Positions 50,509-58,538 of a DNA stretch of 64,000 nucleotides are shown here, one piece after another. The translations under genes and the position numbers were made by a program. Source of the DNA: Flavobacterium sp. KMS (lineage in GTDB: Bacteria; Bacteroidota; Bacteroidia; Flavobacteriales; Flavobacteriaceae); assembly GCF_000813005.1 (NCBI RefSeq), contig NZ_JSYP01000013.1, positions 51,219-115,218 on the forward strand, given 5' to 3'. Numbering within the stretch: position 1 is the stretch's first letter; the number at the start of each line of letters is the position of its first letter. The notes under the pieces were generated by a model, which was given only the letters and a program-made list of their open reading frames with translations, did no database searches and had not been told where the DNA came from.

Positions 50509-51039
50509 TTATAATTGCTCTATAAATGAAATATAATCATGTGCGCTTTTTTCTATCCTTTCTGGAGTAGCATTATTTTCTGCACCATAAAAAGCGAATA
50601 GCGGTTTATAATCGGCTTTTATATAATTAAAAGTAACTTCAAACGGAGCAGTTAGTTGCTCTAATGTGTATTTGTATCTACCTGTTATACTGTAGTCTTC
50701 TTCATTAATTCCTGCGGCGATGCTTAAAGCAATTTTTTTATTGCTTAGTTTATATCCACTTTTGGAGCCATATGCCCATCCGTGTGTTAATACTTCATCC
50801 AGCCATTTCTTGAATAAAGGCGGTGAATTAAACCAGTAAAAAGGGAATTGAAATATAATTGAATCATGGGTTTCTAAGAGCTGTTTTTCTCTTTCAATAT
50901 CAATTTTCTCATCTGGATACTCACTATGTAAATCATGCAAGAGATACTTTTCGGGATGTTTTTTTAGTTCCTCAATCCATCGTTTGTTTATAATCGAATT
51001 CTTTAAATCGGGATGTATAATAATTACTAAAGTTTTCAT
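50509..51039 (-). CDS. NAD(P)H oxidoreductase, flavodoxin-like quinone reductase family
   Basis: 176 aa from ATG at 51037-51039 (MKTLVIIIHPDL); the longer frame runs into the divergent promoter. Flavodoxin-like fold with IIIHPDLKNSIINKRWIEEL, SIIFQFPFYWFNSPPLFKKWLDEVLTHGWAYG (the FPxYWF and FMN/quinone-site block) and AAGINEEDYSITGRYKYTLEQLTAPFE. KefF/MdaB/YwrO-type enzyme reducing quinones or electrophiles with two electrons. Divergent from an HxlR regulator, the usual arrangement for redox-stress control. Confidence 0.9.
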   Translation of the reverse strand: MKTLVIIIHPDLKNSIINKRWIEELKKHPEKYLLHDLHSEYPDEKIDIEREKQLLETHDSIIFQFPFYWFNSPPLFKKWLDEVLTHGWAYGSKSGYKLSNKKIALSIAAGINEEDYSITGRYKYTLEQLTAPFEVTFNYIKADYKPLFAFYGAENNATPERIEKSAHDYISFIEQL

Positions 51040-51118
51040 GTTATGAATTTTAAAATTTGCTACTGCAAAGGTCAAATACATAGAGGGATTAATCAATAAG
51101 GGGCGAATTAATCATGTA

Positions 51119-51134
51119 GTGATAAATTAATCAC
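51119..51134. promoter_or_regulatory. Candidate HxlR operator between the divergent genes
   Basis: GTGATAAATTAATCAC has inverted GTGAT/ATCAC ends around an AT core. Two further ATTAATCA copies occur at about 51089 and 51107. The position between the oxidoreductase and HxlR starts fits a shared control site. Confidence 0.5.
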
Positions 51135-51202
51135 CATTGAAAACTGAAGTAAGAACTCTATTTTATCTTTACTTTTGTAAATTAACAAATGAAACTAAAG
51201 AT

Positions 51203-51571
51203 ATGTATCAACGAAAAATTCCAATAGATTATAATTGTGGTCTTACTGTTGCAATGGAAGTGGTAGGTTCTAAGTGGAAGTTTTGTTTACTAGATGAAAT
51301 TTCTAAAGGGATAAAGCGCCCTAAAGATTTAGTAAAAGAAATCAGTGGTATTAGCAAGCGCGTATTACAAAACCAATTAAAAGAACTGGAATTTCATGGA
51401 CTTTTAAGTAAAACAGTTTACACAGAAGTTCCGCTACGAGTAGAATATTATCTTACCGAAACAGGAGAATCTCTTTTGCCATTAATTGTAGCACTCGATA
51501 AGTGGGGACTAGGTTTTGCACCTCAGTTACAAACAATATTAGAAAAAGAAGTTAGCCTTGAGTTGCATTAA
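51203..51571 (+). CDS. HxlR-family transcriptional regulator
   Basis: 122 aa from ATG 51203 (MYQRKIPIDYNCGLTVAMEVVGSKWKFCLLDEI). Winged helix typical of HxlR/YodB, with GIKRPKDLVKEISGISKRVLQNQLKELEFHGLLSKTVYTEVPLRVEYYLTETG. One conserved Cys near the N-terminus (YNCGL) is the redox/electrophile sensor position in this family. It likely controls the divergent quinone reductase. Confidence 0.9.
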   Translation: MYQRKIPIDYNCGLTVAMEVVGSKWKFCLLDEISKGIKRPKDLVKEISGISKRVLQNQLKELEFHGLLSKTVYTEVPLRVEYYLTETGESLLPLIVALDKWGLGFAPQLQTILEKEVSLELH

Positions 51572-51925
51572 TGGCACGAATTTTTTTCAACATAAAGCTT
51601 AGCGAACTTTGCGTATCCCGAAGGGGCGGGATTGCGTTCTTTGCGGTTAATTTTTTTTTACACAAATTGCCACGAATTTTTATTGAGTATAAAAACTATA
51701 TACGTAGTATTTAAACTCAACACACAACGTAACCCCAAACTTGTCACCCTGACGCAGGAAGGGTCTCTGTTAGTGACTCGACAAAGATTATGGAGTTTCT
51801 CGTGGAGACCCTTCGTTCCTCAGGGTGACAATATTGAGGTAAAGCTTTGCGCCCTTTGCGTTTAATTTTTTGCCACAGATTTTAAAGCTTTGCGTTCTTT
51901 GCGTAAATCCTTGCGACCTTTGCGG
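51572..51925. repeat. Composite gap: CTTTGCG family, TCACCCTGA inverted repeat, CTTTGCG family
   Basis: No gene. 51597-51652: GCGAACTTTGCGTATCCCGA ... GATTGCGTTCTTTGCGG. TCACCCTGACGCAGGAAGGGTC (51744-51765) pairs with GACCCTTCGTTCCTCAGGGTGA (51807-51828), leaving a loop that holds GTGACTCGACAAAGATTATG, the reverse of the text in the 104-bp repeats around the GIY-YIG gene. 51837-51930: CTTTGCGCCCTTTGCG, TTTGCGTTCTTTGCGT and CCTTTGCGGTTAAATAA, reaching the nagA stop. Confidence 0.8.
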
Positions 51926-53059
51926 TTAAATAACCGTAACAGTATCAAAATTCAATGTTTCTATTACCGATAAATCAGTATTAAATTGTACAAAGCTTGC
52001 AGGGAATCCAGTTTTTATTTTACCAAGTTTATCTCCCATGCCAATGGCATTTGCCACGTGTGAAGTTGCCATTTTTATCGCTTCATCTGCAGAAACATCT
52101 AAATGATTATAAGCATTCTGTACTGCATCTAGCATCGATATACTTGCTCCGGCAAGACTCCCTTCTTCGTTTCTATAAAAACCATCTTCAAGATGAGCAT
52201 TAAAATTATCCCATACAAAAGAGGAAACTTTACGCCCAAGAAATGTAGCATCACTAATTAAGAAGAATTTATCTTGTTTTAGTTTATAAGCCAATTTTGC
52301 TGCAGCATAATCACAATGTGCGCCATCCAGAATCACGGGTGCATAAACATTTTCATTTTCGAGAGTTGCTCCAACTAAACCAGGTTCGCGATGACCAAAT
52401 TGTGTCATGGCATTAAATAAATGGGTAACGAGTTTTATCCCTTTCGAAAAGTAAACCTGTGCTTCTTTGTGGGTAATGGTCGAATGTCCTATCGAAATTG
52501 TAATTCCGCTTTCTAATAACATATTCAGTTGTTCATCGGTAAAACATTCTGGGGCAATCGTGATTACTTTTATAACATCTTTTCCATGTCGTATAATTTC
52601 TTCAAGCTCAGAATTAGTTGGTTTACGCACTTGGTCAATACTATGTGCTCCACGCTTTAAAGGATTTAAAAAAGAACCTTCCAGATGCATTCCAATTACG
52701 CCATTGTTATGCTTTTTTCTGTAACTACGCACAGCTTCAATTCCTTTAAGAATCGTTTCGTTAGATGATGATATTAAACACGGAAGCACATGAGTTGTTC
52801 CGTATTTAAGACTTGAATCATATATATCCTGAATTGTTTCTTCGGTTGGTGTCTGACTAAAATAATGCTTTTCGCCACCGTTTATCTGAATATCGATAAA
52901 TCCTGCCGCAATATGGTTTCCTTGTAAATCAATCGTTTCAATATCATTTGGAATATCATTTTGAACAGAAAGAATCGTTCCGTTTTCGATAATAATGACA
53001 CCGTTATTAATTATTTCGTCACCAGTATGTATAGTTGTATTGATAATGGCTTGTTTCAT
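51926..53059 (-). CDS. nagA: N-acetylglucosamine-6-phosphate deacetylase
   Basis: 377 aa. Amidohydrolase fold: IQINGGEKHYF, the metal block HLEGSFLNPLKRGAHS, ISIGHSTITHKEA, LVTHLFNAMTQFGHREPGLVGA, ILDGAHCDYAA and the catalytic Asp in LISDATFLGR. Converts GlcNAc-6-P to glucosamine-6-P in the cytoplasm. It stands alone, far from nagB, but would take up the GlcNAc freed when the N-glycan locus cuts chitobiose and GlcNAc-Asn. A minus-strand TAAGTTTG box (53137-53144) may be its -7 element. Confidence 0.93.
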   Translation of the reverse strand: MKQAIINTTIHTGDEIINNGVIIIENGTILSVQNDIPNDIETIDLQGNHIAAGFIDIQINGGEKHYFSQTPTEETIQDIYDSSLKYGTTHVLPCLISSSNETILKGIEAVRSYRKKHNNGVIGMHLEGSFLNPLKRGAHSIDQVRKPTNSELEEIIRHGKDVIKVITIAPECFTDEQLNMLLESGITISIGHSTITHKEAQVYFSKGIKLVTHLFNAMTQFGHREPGLVGATLENENVYAPVILDGAHCDYAAAKLAYKLKQDKFFLISDATFLGRKVSSFVWDNFNAHLEDGFYRNEEGSLAGASISMLDAVQNAYNHLDVSADEAIKMATSHVANAIGMGDKLGKIKTGFPASFVQFNTDLSVIETLNFDTVTVI

Positions 53060-53429
53060 TTTTATAATTTTATTGCTAATGTTTAATTAAGTATTTTACA
53101 TTAATTGCACTACTTTTTATATTTAATCTTGTAATACAAACTTAGCATATTTCTTAAACAATGATAAGGATTTGATTTTCAATATTAGATTGTTTTTTTT
53201 ATCAAAAATATATTTTCGTAAGGCACCAGAGTAGCAAAATTTCACAGATAATTTGTGAATACAAAATGGGAAACTTCAATTTTATAAAAGTCGAATATGC
53301 ACATTAGGGTTTGGCTAATAGTTAGTAATTAGGCGATTAGCATTATTAATTTTTAGAGGTAATGATATTTTTTTTATCTTTAATAGGAATTAAGTATCTT
53401 ATTATTAATAACTTATAAATGTAATAATT
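53060..53429. other. Gap between divergent genes, no dispersed repeat
   Basis: AT-rich. Holds the nagA -7-like box (53137-53144, minus) and must hold the promoter of the 53430 gene, but no plus-strand TTG/TAnnTTTG pair is convincing. No hairpin or repeat seen. Confidence 0.45.
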
Positions 53430-53684
53430 ATGACTACAGCTACTTCTATTACCATTTTAAAACAGCAAAAAACACTTAAAACGCTAGCATCTATATTCCA
53501 GTTTTTGGCTTATGTTGTTGGTTTAGTAACACTAATAGGGACAGTGTATCTTATTGCGACTCCAAGAGGAATTGGGGGATGGATTTTGCCAGCATCTACT
53601 TTTTTTTCAGGATTTATTCTGTTTTTATTTTTATTCTCTTTTTCAAAAATTATAAATATTCTAATTGAAATCAGTAGCAAATGA
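53430..53684 (+). CDS. Small two-TM membrane protein coupled to mqo
   Basis: 84 aa. Two membrane helices (about 20-42 and 50-77) with a short GIGGWILP turn. Its stop overlaps the start of the malate:quinone oxidoreductase gene by 4 bases (ATGA), so the two are translationally coupled. It may anchor or assist that enzyme. No known family. Confidence 0.75.
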   Translation: MTTATSITILKQQKTLKTLASIFQFLAYVVGLVTLIGTVYLIATPRGIGGWILPASTFFSGFILFLFLFSFSKIINILIEISSK

Positions 53685-55273
53685 AAAAGAATTTCATCTG
53701 TTTGTTATGCATTCTAATATTAGGATCATGCGCTGATAAGAAAAGTAGCGAAGGCGAAACAGTAGATGTAGTTTTGGTTGGTGGTGGAATCATGAGTGTG
53801 ACTTTGGCAAATATGCTAAATGAGCTTGATCCAGACATGACCATGGTTGCCTACGAAAGGCTTGATGCTGTAGGTCTGGAAAGTTCATCGGCATGGAATA
53901 ATGCCGGAACAGGACATTCTGCACTATGCGAACTCAACTATACACCCGAACTAAAAGATGGTAGTATTGATACTCATAAAGCGGTTGAGATAAATGAATC
54001 CTTTGAAATCTCAAAAGAGTTTTGGTCGTATTTGGTAGGAAATAATAAAATTGGTCCACCAAAAACCTTCATTAATCCAACGCCACATATGAGTTTTGTG
54101 ATAGGAGAAGACAATGTAAAATACCTTAAGAAAAGATTCCTGGCATTGCAGAAAGAACCCCTTTTTACTGGTATGGAATTTTCTGATGATCAAAAACAAA
54201 TCAATAATTGGATTCCGCTTGTAATGAACGGAAGAGATCCTTCGCAAAAAGTTGCTGCTACAAAAATTGATATTGGAACCGATGTTAATTATGGAGCACT
54301 TACTAATGAGTTGACTTCTAATCTTGTAAAATCTGGAAAAATGAAGTTGGAAGTAAATCATGAAGTAACCAATTTTAAAAGGAATGAAGATGGTACTTGG
54401 AAAGTGTATATTAAAGACTTAAAAAATAATATAACCAAAACCATTAATGCGAAGTTTGTTTTTATAGGAGCAGGAGGAGCAACGCTCCCATTACTAGAAA
54501 AAACACATATTCCTGAAGCAAAAGGTTATGGAGGTTTTCCTGTAAGCGGGGAGTGGTTGGTGTGTAATAATCCTAAAATAATAGCGCAGCATCAAGCCAA
54601 AGTATATGGAAAAGCTTCGGTAGGTTCACCACCAATGTCGGTTCCGCATCTTGATACGCGAGTTATCGATGGTAAAAAAGAACTTTTATTTGGACCTTTT
54701 GCAGGATTTTCATCCAAATTTCTTAAAAACGGAACTTGGGCAGATTTGCCTGCATCATTTAATTTCTATAATATAAGGCCTATGCTAGAAGCTGGTCTTG
54801 ACAATGTTCCGCTTACAAAGTATTTGGTAGAACAAGTTGTACTTACACCCGAACAAAGATTGGCGGCATTGCAGGAATATTTTCCTAAAGCCAAGATGGA
54901 AGATTGGGATTTAAAAATTGCAGGGCAAAGGGTTCAGGTTATAAAAATTGACAATACAACACAAAGGGGGATTTTACAATTTGGTACCGAAGTCGTAACA
55001 GCGTCAGACGGAAGTGTTGCTGCTTTACTCGGTGCATCGCCAGGAGCATCAACCTCGGTTTCGATTATGCTCAAGGTAATAGAAAAATGTTTTAAAAATG
55101 AACTTAAGACACCAAAATGGCAAGAGAAAATAAAAGAGATGATTCCGTCATACGGACTAAAATTATCAGATAATATTCCTCTCGCTAATAAAATAAGGAA
55201 AAACAATAGTGAGAAACTCGGAATTGTTTGGAAAGAAATCCATACAGTTGCTCCAAAAACGGAGACTCCTTAA
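53681..55273 (+). CDS. mqo: Malate:quinone oxidoreductase with lipoprotein signal
   Basis: 530 aa. FAD enzyme of the Mqo family: the dinucleotide loop DVVLVGGGIMSVTLANMLNEL (about 29-49), ERLDAVGLESSSAWNNAGTGHSALCELNYTP, FIGAGGATLPLLE, YGGFPVSGEWL and the FAD-tail GASPGASTS. It oxidises malate and passes electrons to menaquinone. Unusual is the start: MKKNFICLLCILILGSCADKK is a lipoprotein signal with Cys17 as acylation site, which would place the enzyme on the outer side of a membrane. Some Pseudomonas/Acinetobacter Mqo also have an export signal (recalled). Followed by a terminator. Confidence 0.92.
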   Translation: MKKNFICLLCILILGSCADKKSSEGETVDVVLVGGGIMSVTLANMLNELDPDMTMVAYERLDAVGLESSSAWNNAGTGHSALCELNYTPELKDGSIDTHKAVEINESFEISKEFWSYLVGNNKIGPPKTFINPTPHMSFVIGEDNVKYLKKRFLALQKEPLFTGMEFSDDQKQINNWIPLVMNGRDPSQKVAATKIDIGTDVNYGALTNELTSNLVKSGKMKLEVNHEVTNFKRNEDGTWKVYIKDLKNNITKTINAKFVFIGAGGATLPLLEKTHIPEAKGYGGFPVSGEWLVCNNPKIIAQHQAKVYGKASVGSPPMSVPHLDTRVIDGKKELLFGPFAGFSSKFLKNGTWADLPASFNFYNIRPMLEAGLDNVPLTKYLVEQVVLTPEQRLAALQEYFPKAKMEDWDLKIAGQRVQVIKIDNTTQRGILQFGTEVVTASDGSVAALLGASPGASTSVSIMLKVIEKCFKNELKTPKWQEKIKEMIPSYGLKLSDNIPLANKIRKNNSEKLGIVWKEIHTVAPKTETP

Positions 55274-55298
55274 TTGATTTCTGATTTTTAAAGAATCT

Positions 55299-55333
55299 AT
55301 CCATACGTTATAAAAGATGTATGGATTTTTTTT
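55299..55333 (+). terminator. Rho-independent terminator of mqo
   Basis: ATCCATAC and GTATGGAT pair around a 12-base loop, followed by seven T. It lies 26 bases after the mqo stop. Confidence 0.75.
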
Positions 55334-55556
55334 GCAATTTAAATAGCCGTAAAAAGAATGTATTACGTTATTATTTAGTGAAATAATAGATTACAAAATG
55401 TAGGTAAAATGTGTTTCTAAAATAAATTAGAAGGTTTTGGTTCGTAATTATATGTTAAATACGTCAGTTTTATAATAACAAAAAAAGCTGTTTTAAGATT
55501 TGAGATGCTTATTTTGTTTTATAATGTGGCCATGAATTTAGTTTTAAAAAGTATTG

Positions 55557-55605
55557 AGTTCCTTCGATTATTAATCATAGTAATTAATAATTGAAGGAAC
55601 TTTTT
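55557..55605 (+). terminator. Orphan terminator-like hairpin
   Basis: AGTTCCTTCGATTATTAAT pairs with ATTAATAATTGAAGGAACT (19 bp, one G-U) around CATAGTA, followed by TTTTT. No coding gene ends here. Confidence 0.65.
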
Positions 55606-55734
55606 AATGTAGGTTAAGGAAAAAAATATTTATAAATTCGCCACAAGAAATAAAAACGATTCTACTATTATTAATCGTGCTATTTCTTTTTAGATAGACT
55701 GTTTTGTTTCAATGCCCTGAAAATATTATAACCT

Positions 55735-56229
55735 ATGAAGAATTTATTTTTTACGCTTACATTTTTAATTTGCTCATTTACGAGTATCAATGCACAAACC
55801 GAAGGTCTTGATGTAGGAGACATAATTCCAGATATAGATCTTCCGGATACAAAAGGCAATGTAGTAACTCTTTCCTCTTTAAGAGGATCTTTGGTATTTG
55901 TTGATTTTTGGGCATCATGGTGTGGACCTTGTGTTAAGGAACAACCTGAATTAATAAAATTGTACCAAAAATATCCTAATAAGTTTTTGATTTATGGTGT
56001 TTCTTTAGACTCTAAAAAACAGGCTTGGTTAGGCGCAATGGCAAAAATAAAACAACCATGGATACAAGTAAGTGATTTAAAACTTTGGGATTCTCCTGTT
56101 GTATTAAACTATAAAATTCAAGCAATTCCGCTTAATTTTTTAATTGATAAAAACGGAATCATTCTTGCCAAAAATATTCATGGTAGTAAATTAGATGAGC
56201 TTATTAAAACGTTAACAACTGCTAACTAG
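55735..56229 (+). CDS. TlpA-like periplasmic thiol-disulfide oxidoreductase
   Basis: 164 aa. The signal peptide ends near SINAQ. Thioredoxin fold with active site WASWCGPC (about residues 60-67) and the cis-Pro segment AIPLNFLIDKNG. It is related to the gene at 655 but clearly diverged. Stand-alone gene; no partner is evident. Reduces or oxidises periplasmic disulfides. Confidence 0.88.
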   Translation: MKNLFFTLTFLICSFTSINAQTEGLDVGDIIPDIDLPDTKGNVVTLSSLRGSLVFVDFWASWCGPCVKEQPELIKLYQKYPNKFLIYGVSLDSKKQAWLGAMAKIKQPWIQVSDLKLWDSPVVLNYKIQAIPLNFLIDKNGIILAKNIHGSKLDELIKTLTTAN

Positions 56230-56582
56230 TTTTCTTTTTATTTTCTTCTTTATCAAATTCCCTTTCCATTATATTGCTCAGGATTAGTATTTCTAGTTCC
56301 TAATGTAAAGCAATATTACAGCTCCTTTATGCCTTTATTTTTTTGAGTTTTGCCTATGTTTTAAATCAAAAATGGCTTAACGCAAGACATTATTGCTTTT
56401 TAGTGAACAATGTATAAAAGAATACTCTAGACCTTTACTTCCTAATATAATTTTATTTTCTAAGCCTAAAAACGCAACTGTATTTGTTTGTGATACAGTT
56501 GTGTATGGTTATTTATTTAAGGTTTGTTATTATATATGCCGTGTTATAAATAATAGAAAGTTCTTAATGTTGATTAAAAAAA
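56230..56582. other. Gap without a supported gene
   Basis: An open frame of 65 codons at 56393-56590 starts at TTG and overlaps the next gene's start; its sequence has no family features and I do not support it. The rest is AT-rich with no repeat seen. Confidence 0.5.
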
Positions 56583-57053
56583 ATGCGTAAACTCCAGATT
56601 TATAGTGCTAAAGTTATTGATAGATTATTCCTTTTTGCGAAGTATAAAAATAAGATTATAAAAACATCTATAAAAAATACTTTGCAAACATTAAGTTTAT
56701 TTGATGAGCAGAAAAGGCAAGAATATCTTTTGGCTTTGAACGAAGTTGTAATAAAAGAAAAGATTTTTTTGAATAGAAATCTTGTTATTCGCGATTTATC
56801 TAAAAAAACGAGTATTCCTGTACATCAACTTTCTATTTTGATTAATACACAATATAACCTTCGTTTTCAGGATTATATTAATAGAAAAAGAGTAAGTTAT
56901 TTTATAGACAACTTTGATCATAATTTGACTATTGAAGGAATGGCTTGGAATTCGGGATTTAAATCCAGAACAACTTGTTTTAGGGCATTTATAAAACATA
57001 CAGGAAAATCTCCTTCAGACTACATTAAATTTATAAAAAAGAGTTGTTGTTAA
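56583..57053 (+). CDS. Short AraC-type HTH protein without sensor domain
   Basis: 156 aa. Two helix-turn-helix units fill the C-terminal two thirds (LVIRDLSKKTSIPVHQLSILINTQYNLRFQDYINRKRV and LTIEGMAWNSGFKSRTTCFRAFIKHTGKSPSDYIKF). The about 55-residue head is basic and helical. It resembles the cytoplasmic C-terminal part of the membrane-bound AraC regulators of flavobacteria, but no membrane region precedes it, so it may be a truncated derivative or a stand-alone DNA-binding protein. Neighbours give no target. Confidence 0.75.
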   Translation: MRKLQIYSAKVIDRLFLFAKYKNKIIKTSIKNTLQTLSLFDEQKRQEYLLALNEVVIKEKIFLNRNLVIRDLSKKTSIPVHQLSILINTQYNLRFQDYINRKRVSYFIDNFDHNLTIEGMAWNSGFKSRTTCFRAFIKHTGKSPSDYIKFIKKSCC

Positions 57054-57250
57054 GAAGATTTTATTTCTGTATTATAAATATTCAGAGTATTCTTCATTAG
57101 AAAATTATGTAAGAAAAATCAATTGCTTATATTAGATGTTTTAGTTAAGTATTCACTTTTGGTACGATTGTTTCTTTTTGATTTGTTATTTAAATTAAAT
57201 AGTTGAGGTTAAATTGTTCAGATGAATTAAATTATAAAACGGGTGTTTTT

Positions 57251-58234
57251 ATGAAAACATTTGAACATTTTTGTAGCGCAGATCTAGATTGGGTTGCTCA
57301 TTTTGCAGCGCAACTTGGAGCTAAAATAGAAGGGAATTTTATAGTTATTCCTAAGAAGTGTCATTATTCCGGAACATGTTATTTTCTAGAATGTAATGAA
57401 GGTATTGTTGCGTTTTATGTAGATGTGGTTCATAATATTGATTTTCAGGTAACGCAGAAAAATGTAAAAGATGATTTCGTTGCGATGTATTATAATCTGA
57501 CAGAAGGAGAAGTTTCTATTTTAAAAGATGATATTGTATACGACTTAGGGCTTTGGAAATATAATTTACTAATTATGGATGGTGCCTTACAGTCAGATTT
57601 TTACGCTAAGGCAGGAAGTAAAATTTATATGCTTTGTGTTTTTATAAAAAAAAATATCTTACAATTTTTTGCTCAAAAGAATAATATTCCTTTTGATAGT
57701 ATTAAAAAAAAGAGGAATCACGAAGATAGGGAGATTGTAAAATTTGACCGAATGAGCAACGAGAGTTATCATATTCTGAACGATTTACGCAAACTAAAAG
57801 TTGGAGGAGCAATATTTGATTTAAATCTAAAAGGAAGTGTTCAGTTATTACTTTCAAACTATTTAAATAAATTATCAAAAAAAAGAATCATCCTCGAAGA
57901 AGTTAATAGAAATGATTTTAATGCTATCATTTCTAGCCAAATGTATTTAATGGATAACGTAGAAAGTAATTTTCCCACGATTAAAAAACTGGCTTTTAAT
58001 GCAAATATGTCTCTATCAAAATTTAAAGTTCTTTTTAAAGAAATAACAGGAACTACGCCAAATTTGTTCTTTATGAATAATAAATTGCATAGAGCAAAAG
58101 AACTCCTTGAAGGTAGACAACTAACGATATTACAAATTTCGGATAGATTGCATTTTGGAAATACGTCCTATTTTGGGGCAAAATTTAAAAAGTTTTTTGG
58201 GATATCTCCCAGTACTTTTATCAAGCAATTATGA
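57251..58234 (+). CDS. AraC-family transcriptional regulator
   Basis: 327 aa from ATG 57251 (MKTFEHFC); the TTG at 57203 is unlikely. N-terminal sensing region of about 190 residues with beta character (NIDFQVTQKNVKDDFVAMYYNLTEGEVSIL) and C-terminal double HTH (about 233-325, FPTIKKLAFNANMSLSKFKVLFKEITGTTP and LTILQISDRLHFGNTSYFGAKFKKFFGISPSTF). Sits before the GT2 gene on the same strand, but that gene has its own sigma-54 promoter. Its relation to that gene is open. Confidence 0.85.
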   Translation: MKTFEHFCSADLDWVAHFAAQLGAKIEGNFIVIPKKCHYSGTCYFLECNEGIVAFYVDVVHNIDFQVTQKNVKDDFVAMYYNLTEGEVSILKDDIVYDLGLWKYNLLIMDGALQSDFYAKAGSKIYMLCVFIKKNILQFFAQKNNIPFDSIKKKRNHEDREIVKFDRMSNESYHILNDLRKLKVGGAIFDLNLKGSVQLLLSNYLNKLSKKRIILEEVNRNDFNAIISSQMYLMDNVESNFPTIKKLAFNANMSLSKFKVLFKEITGTTPNLFFMNNKLHRAKELLEGRQLTILQISDRLHFGNTSYFGAKFKKFFGISPSTFIKQL

Positions 58235-58330
58235 GATGAAAATCGTATAATCATCTTTGCAAAATACAAGAGGGTTTATTCCTGATTCTTTCGTAAAAAG
58301 GGACTTCTATTTTTATAAAAATGGATACAA

Positions 58331-58369
58331 TGTGTATAATTTTTACACAAGTTGTATACTAATTATACA
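58331..58369 (+). promoter_or_regulatory. Pair of inverted repeats upstream of the sigma-54 promoter (putative UAS)
   Basis: TGTGTATAATTTTTACACA (58331-58349; TGTGTA/TACACA arms) and TGTATACTAATTATACA (58353-58369; TGTATA/TATACA arms). Their centres are about 18-22 bases apart and 60-90 bases upstream of the -24 element. Spacing and symmetry are right for an NtrC-type activator, which would be encoded elsewhere. Confidence 0.6.
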
Positions 58370-58423
58370 CAGTTAATATACAAAAACTATCGTAATCGTC
58401 TCAATTTCTATTTAAAAGGACAA

Positions 58424-58440
58424 TGGCACGGGGCTTGCTA
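58424..58440 (+). promoter_or_regulatory. Sigma-54 (-24/-12) promoter
   Basis: TGGCACGGGGCTTGCTA matches the sigma-54 consensus TGGCAC-N5-TTGCW in all conserved bases, with GG and GC separated by exactly 10. The start of transcription would be near 58452, leaving about 87 bases of leader to the GT2 start codon. Confidence 0.85.
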
Positions 58441-58538
58441 AATTGGGATTTGTCCATTCTTTACAAACGAGAACAAGAAACGAAAAAGGATGGCATTTAG
58501 ATAAAAGCCTTAATATAGAAAACGATAGTAATACAAGC

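Larger units (their letters stand above)
55274..55734. other. Gap with two terminator-like hairpins
   Basis: No gene. The first hairpin (55299-55333) ends the mqo transcript. The second (55557-55605), 220 bases further, has no gene in front of it, so a separate short transcript may end there. The DNA between is AT-rich without long frames. Confidence 0.55.

Noticed and set aside
51569..51590. Second sigma-54 promoter (TGGCACGAATTTTTTT)
   Set aside because: The -12 GC is missing, and it lies at the end of a gene within a repeat-rich gap.
51632..51865. 77-codon frame in the gap before nagA
   Set aside because: Made entirely of CTTTGCG and TCACCCTGA repeat sequence.
56393..56590. 65-codon frame before the short AraC gene
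   Set aside because: Starts at TTG, overlaps the next start, no hydrophobic or family pattern that repeats elsewhere. A missing sensor half of the AraC protein was considered, but nothing in it fits.
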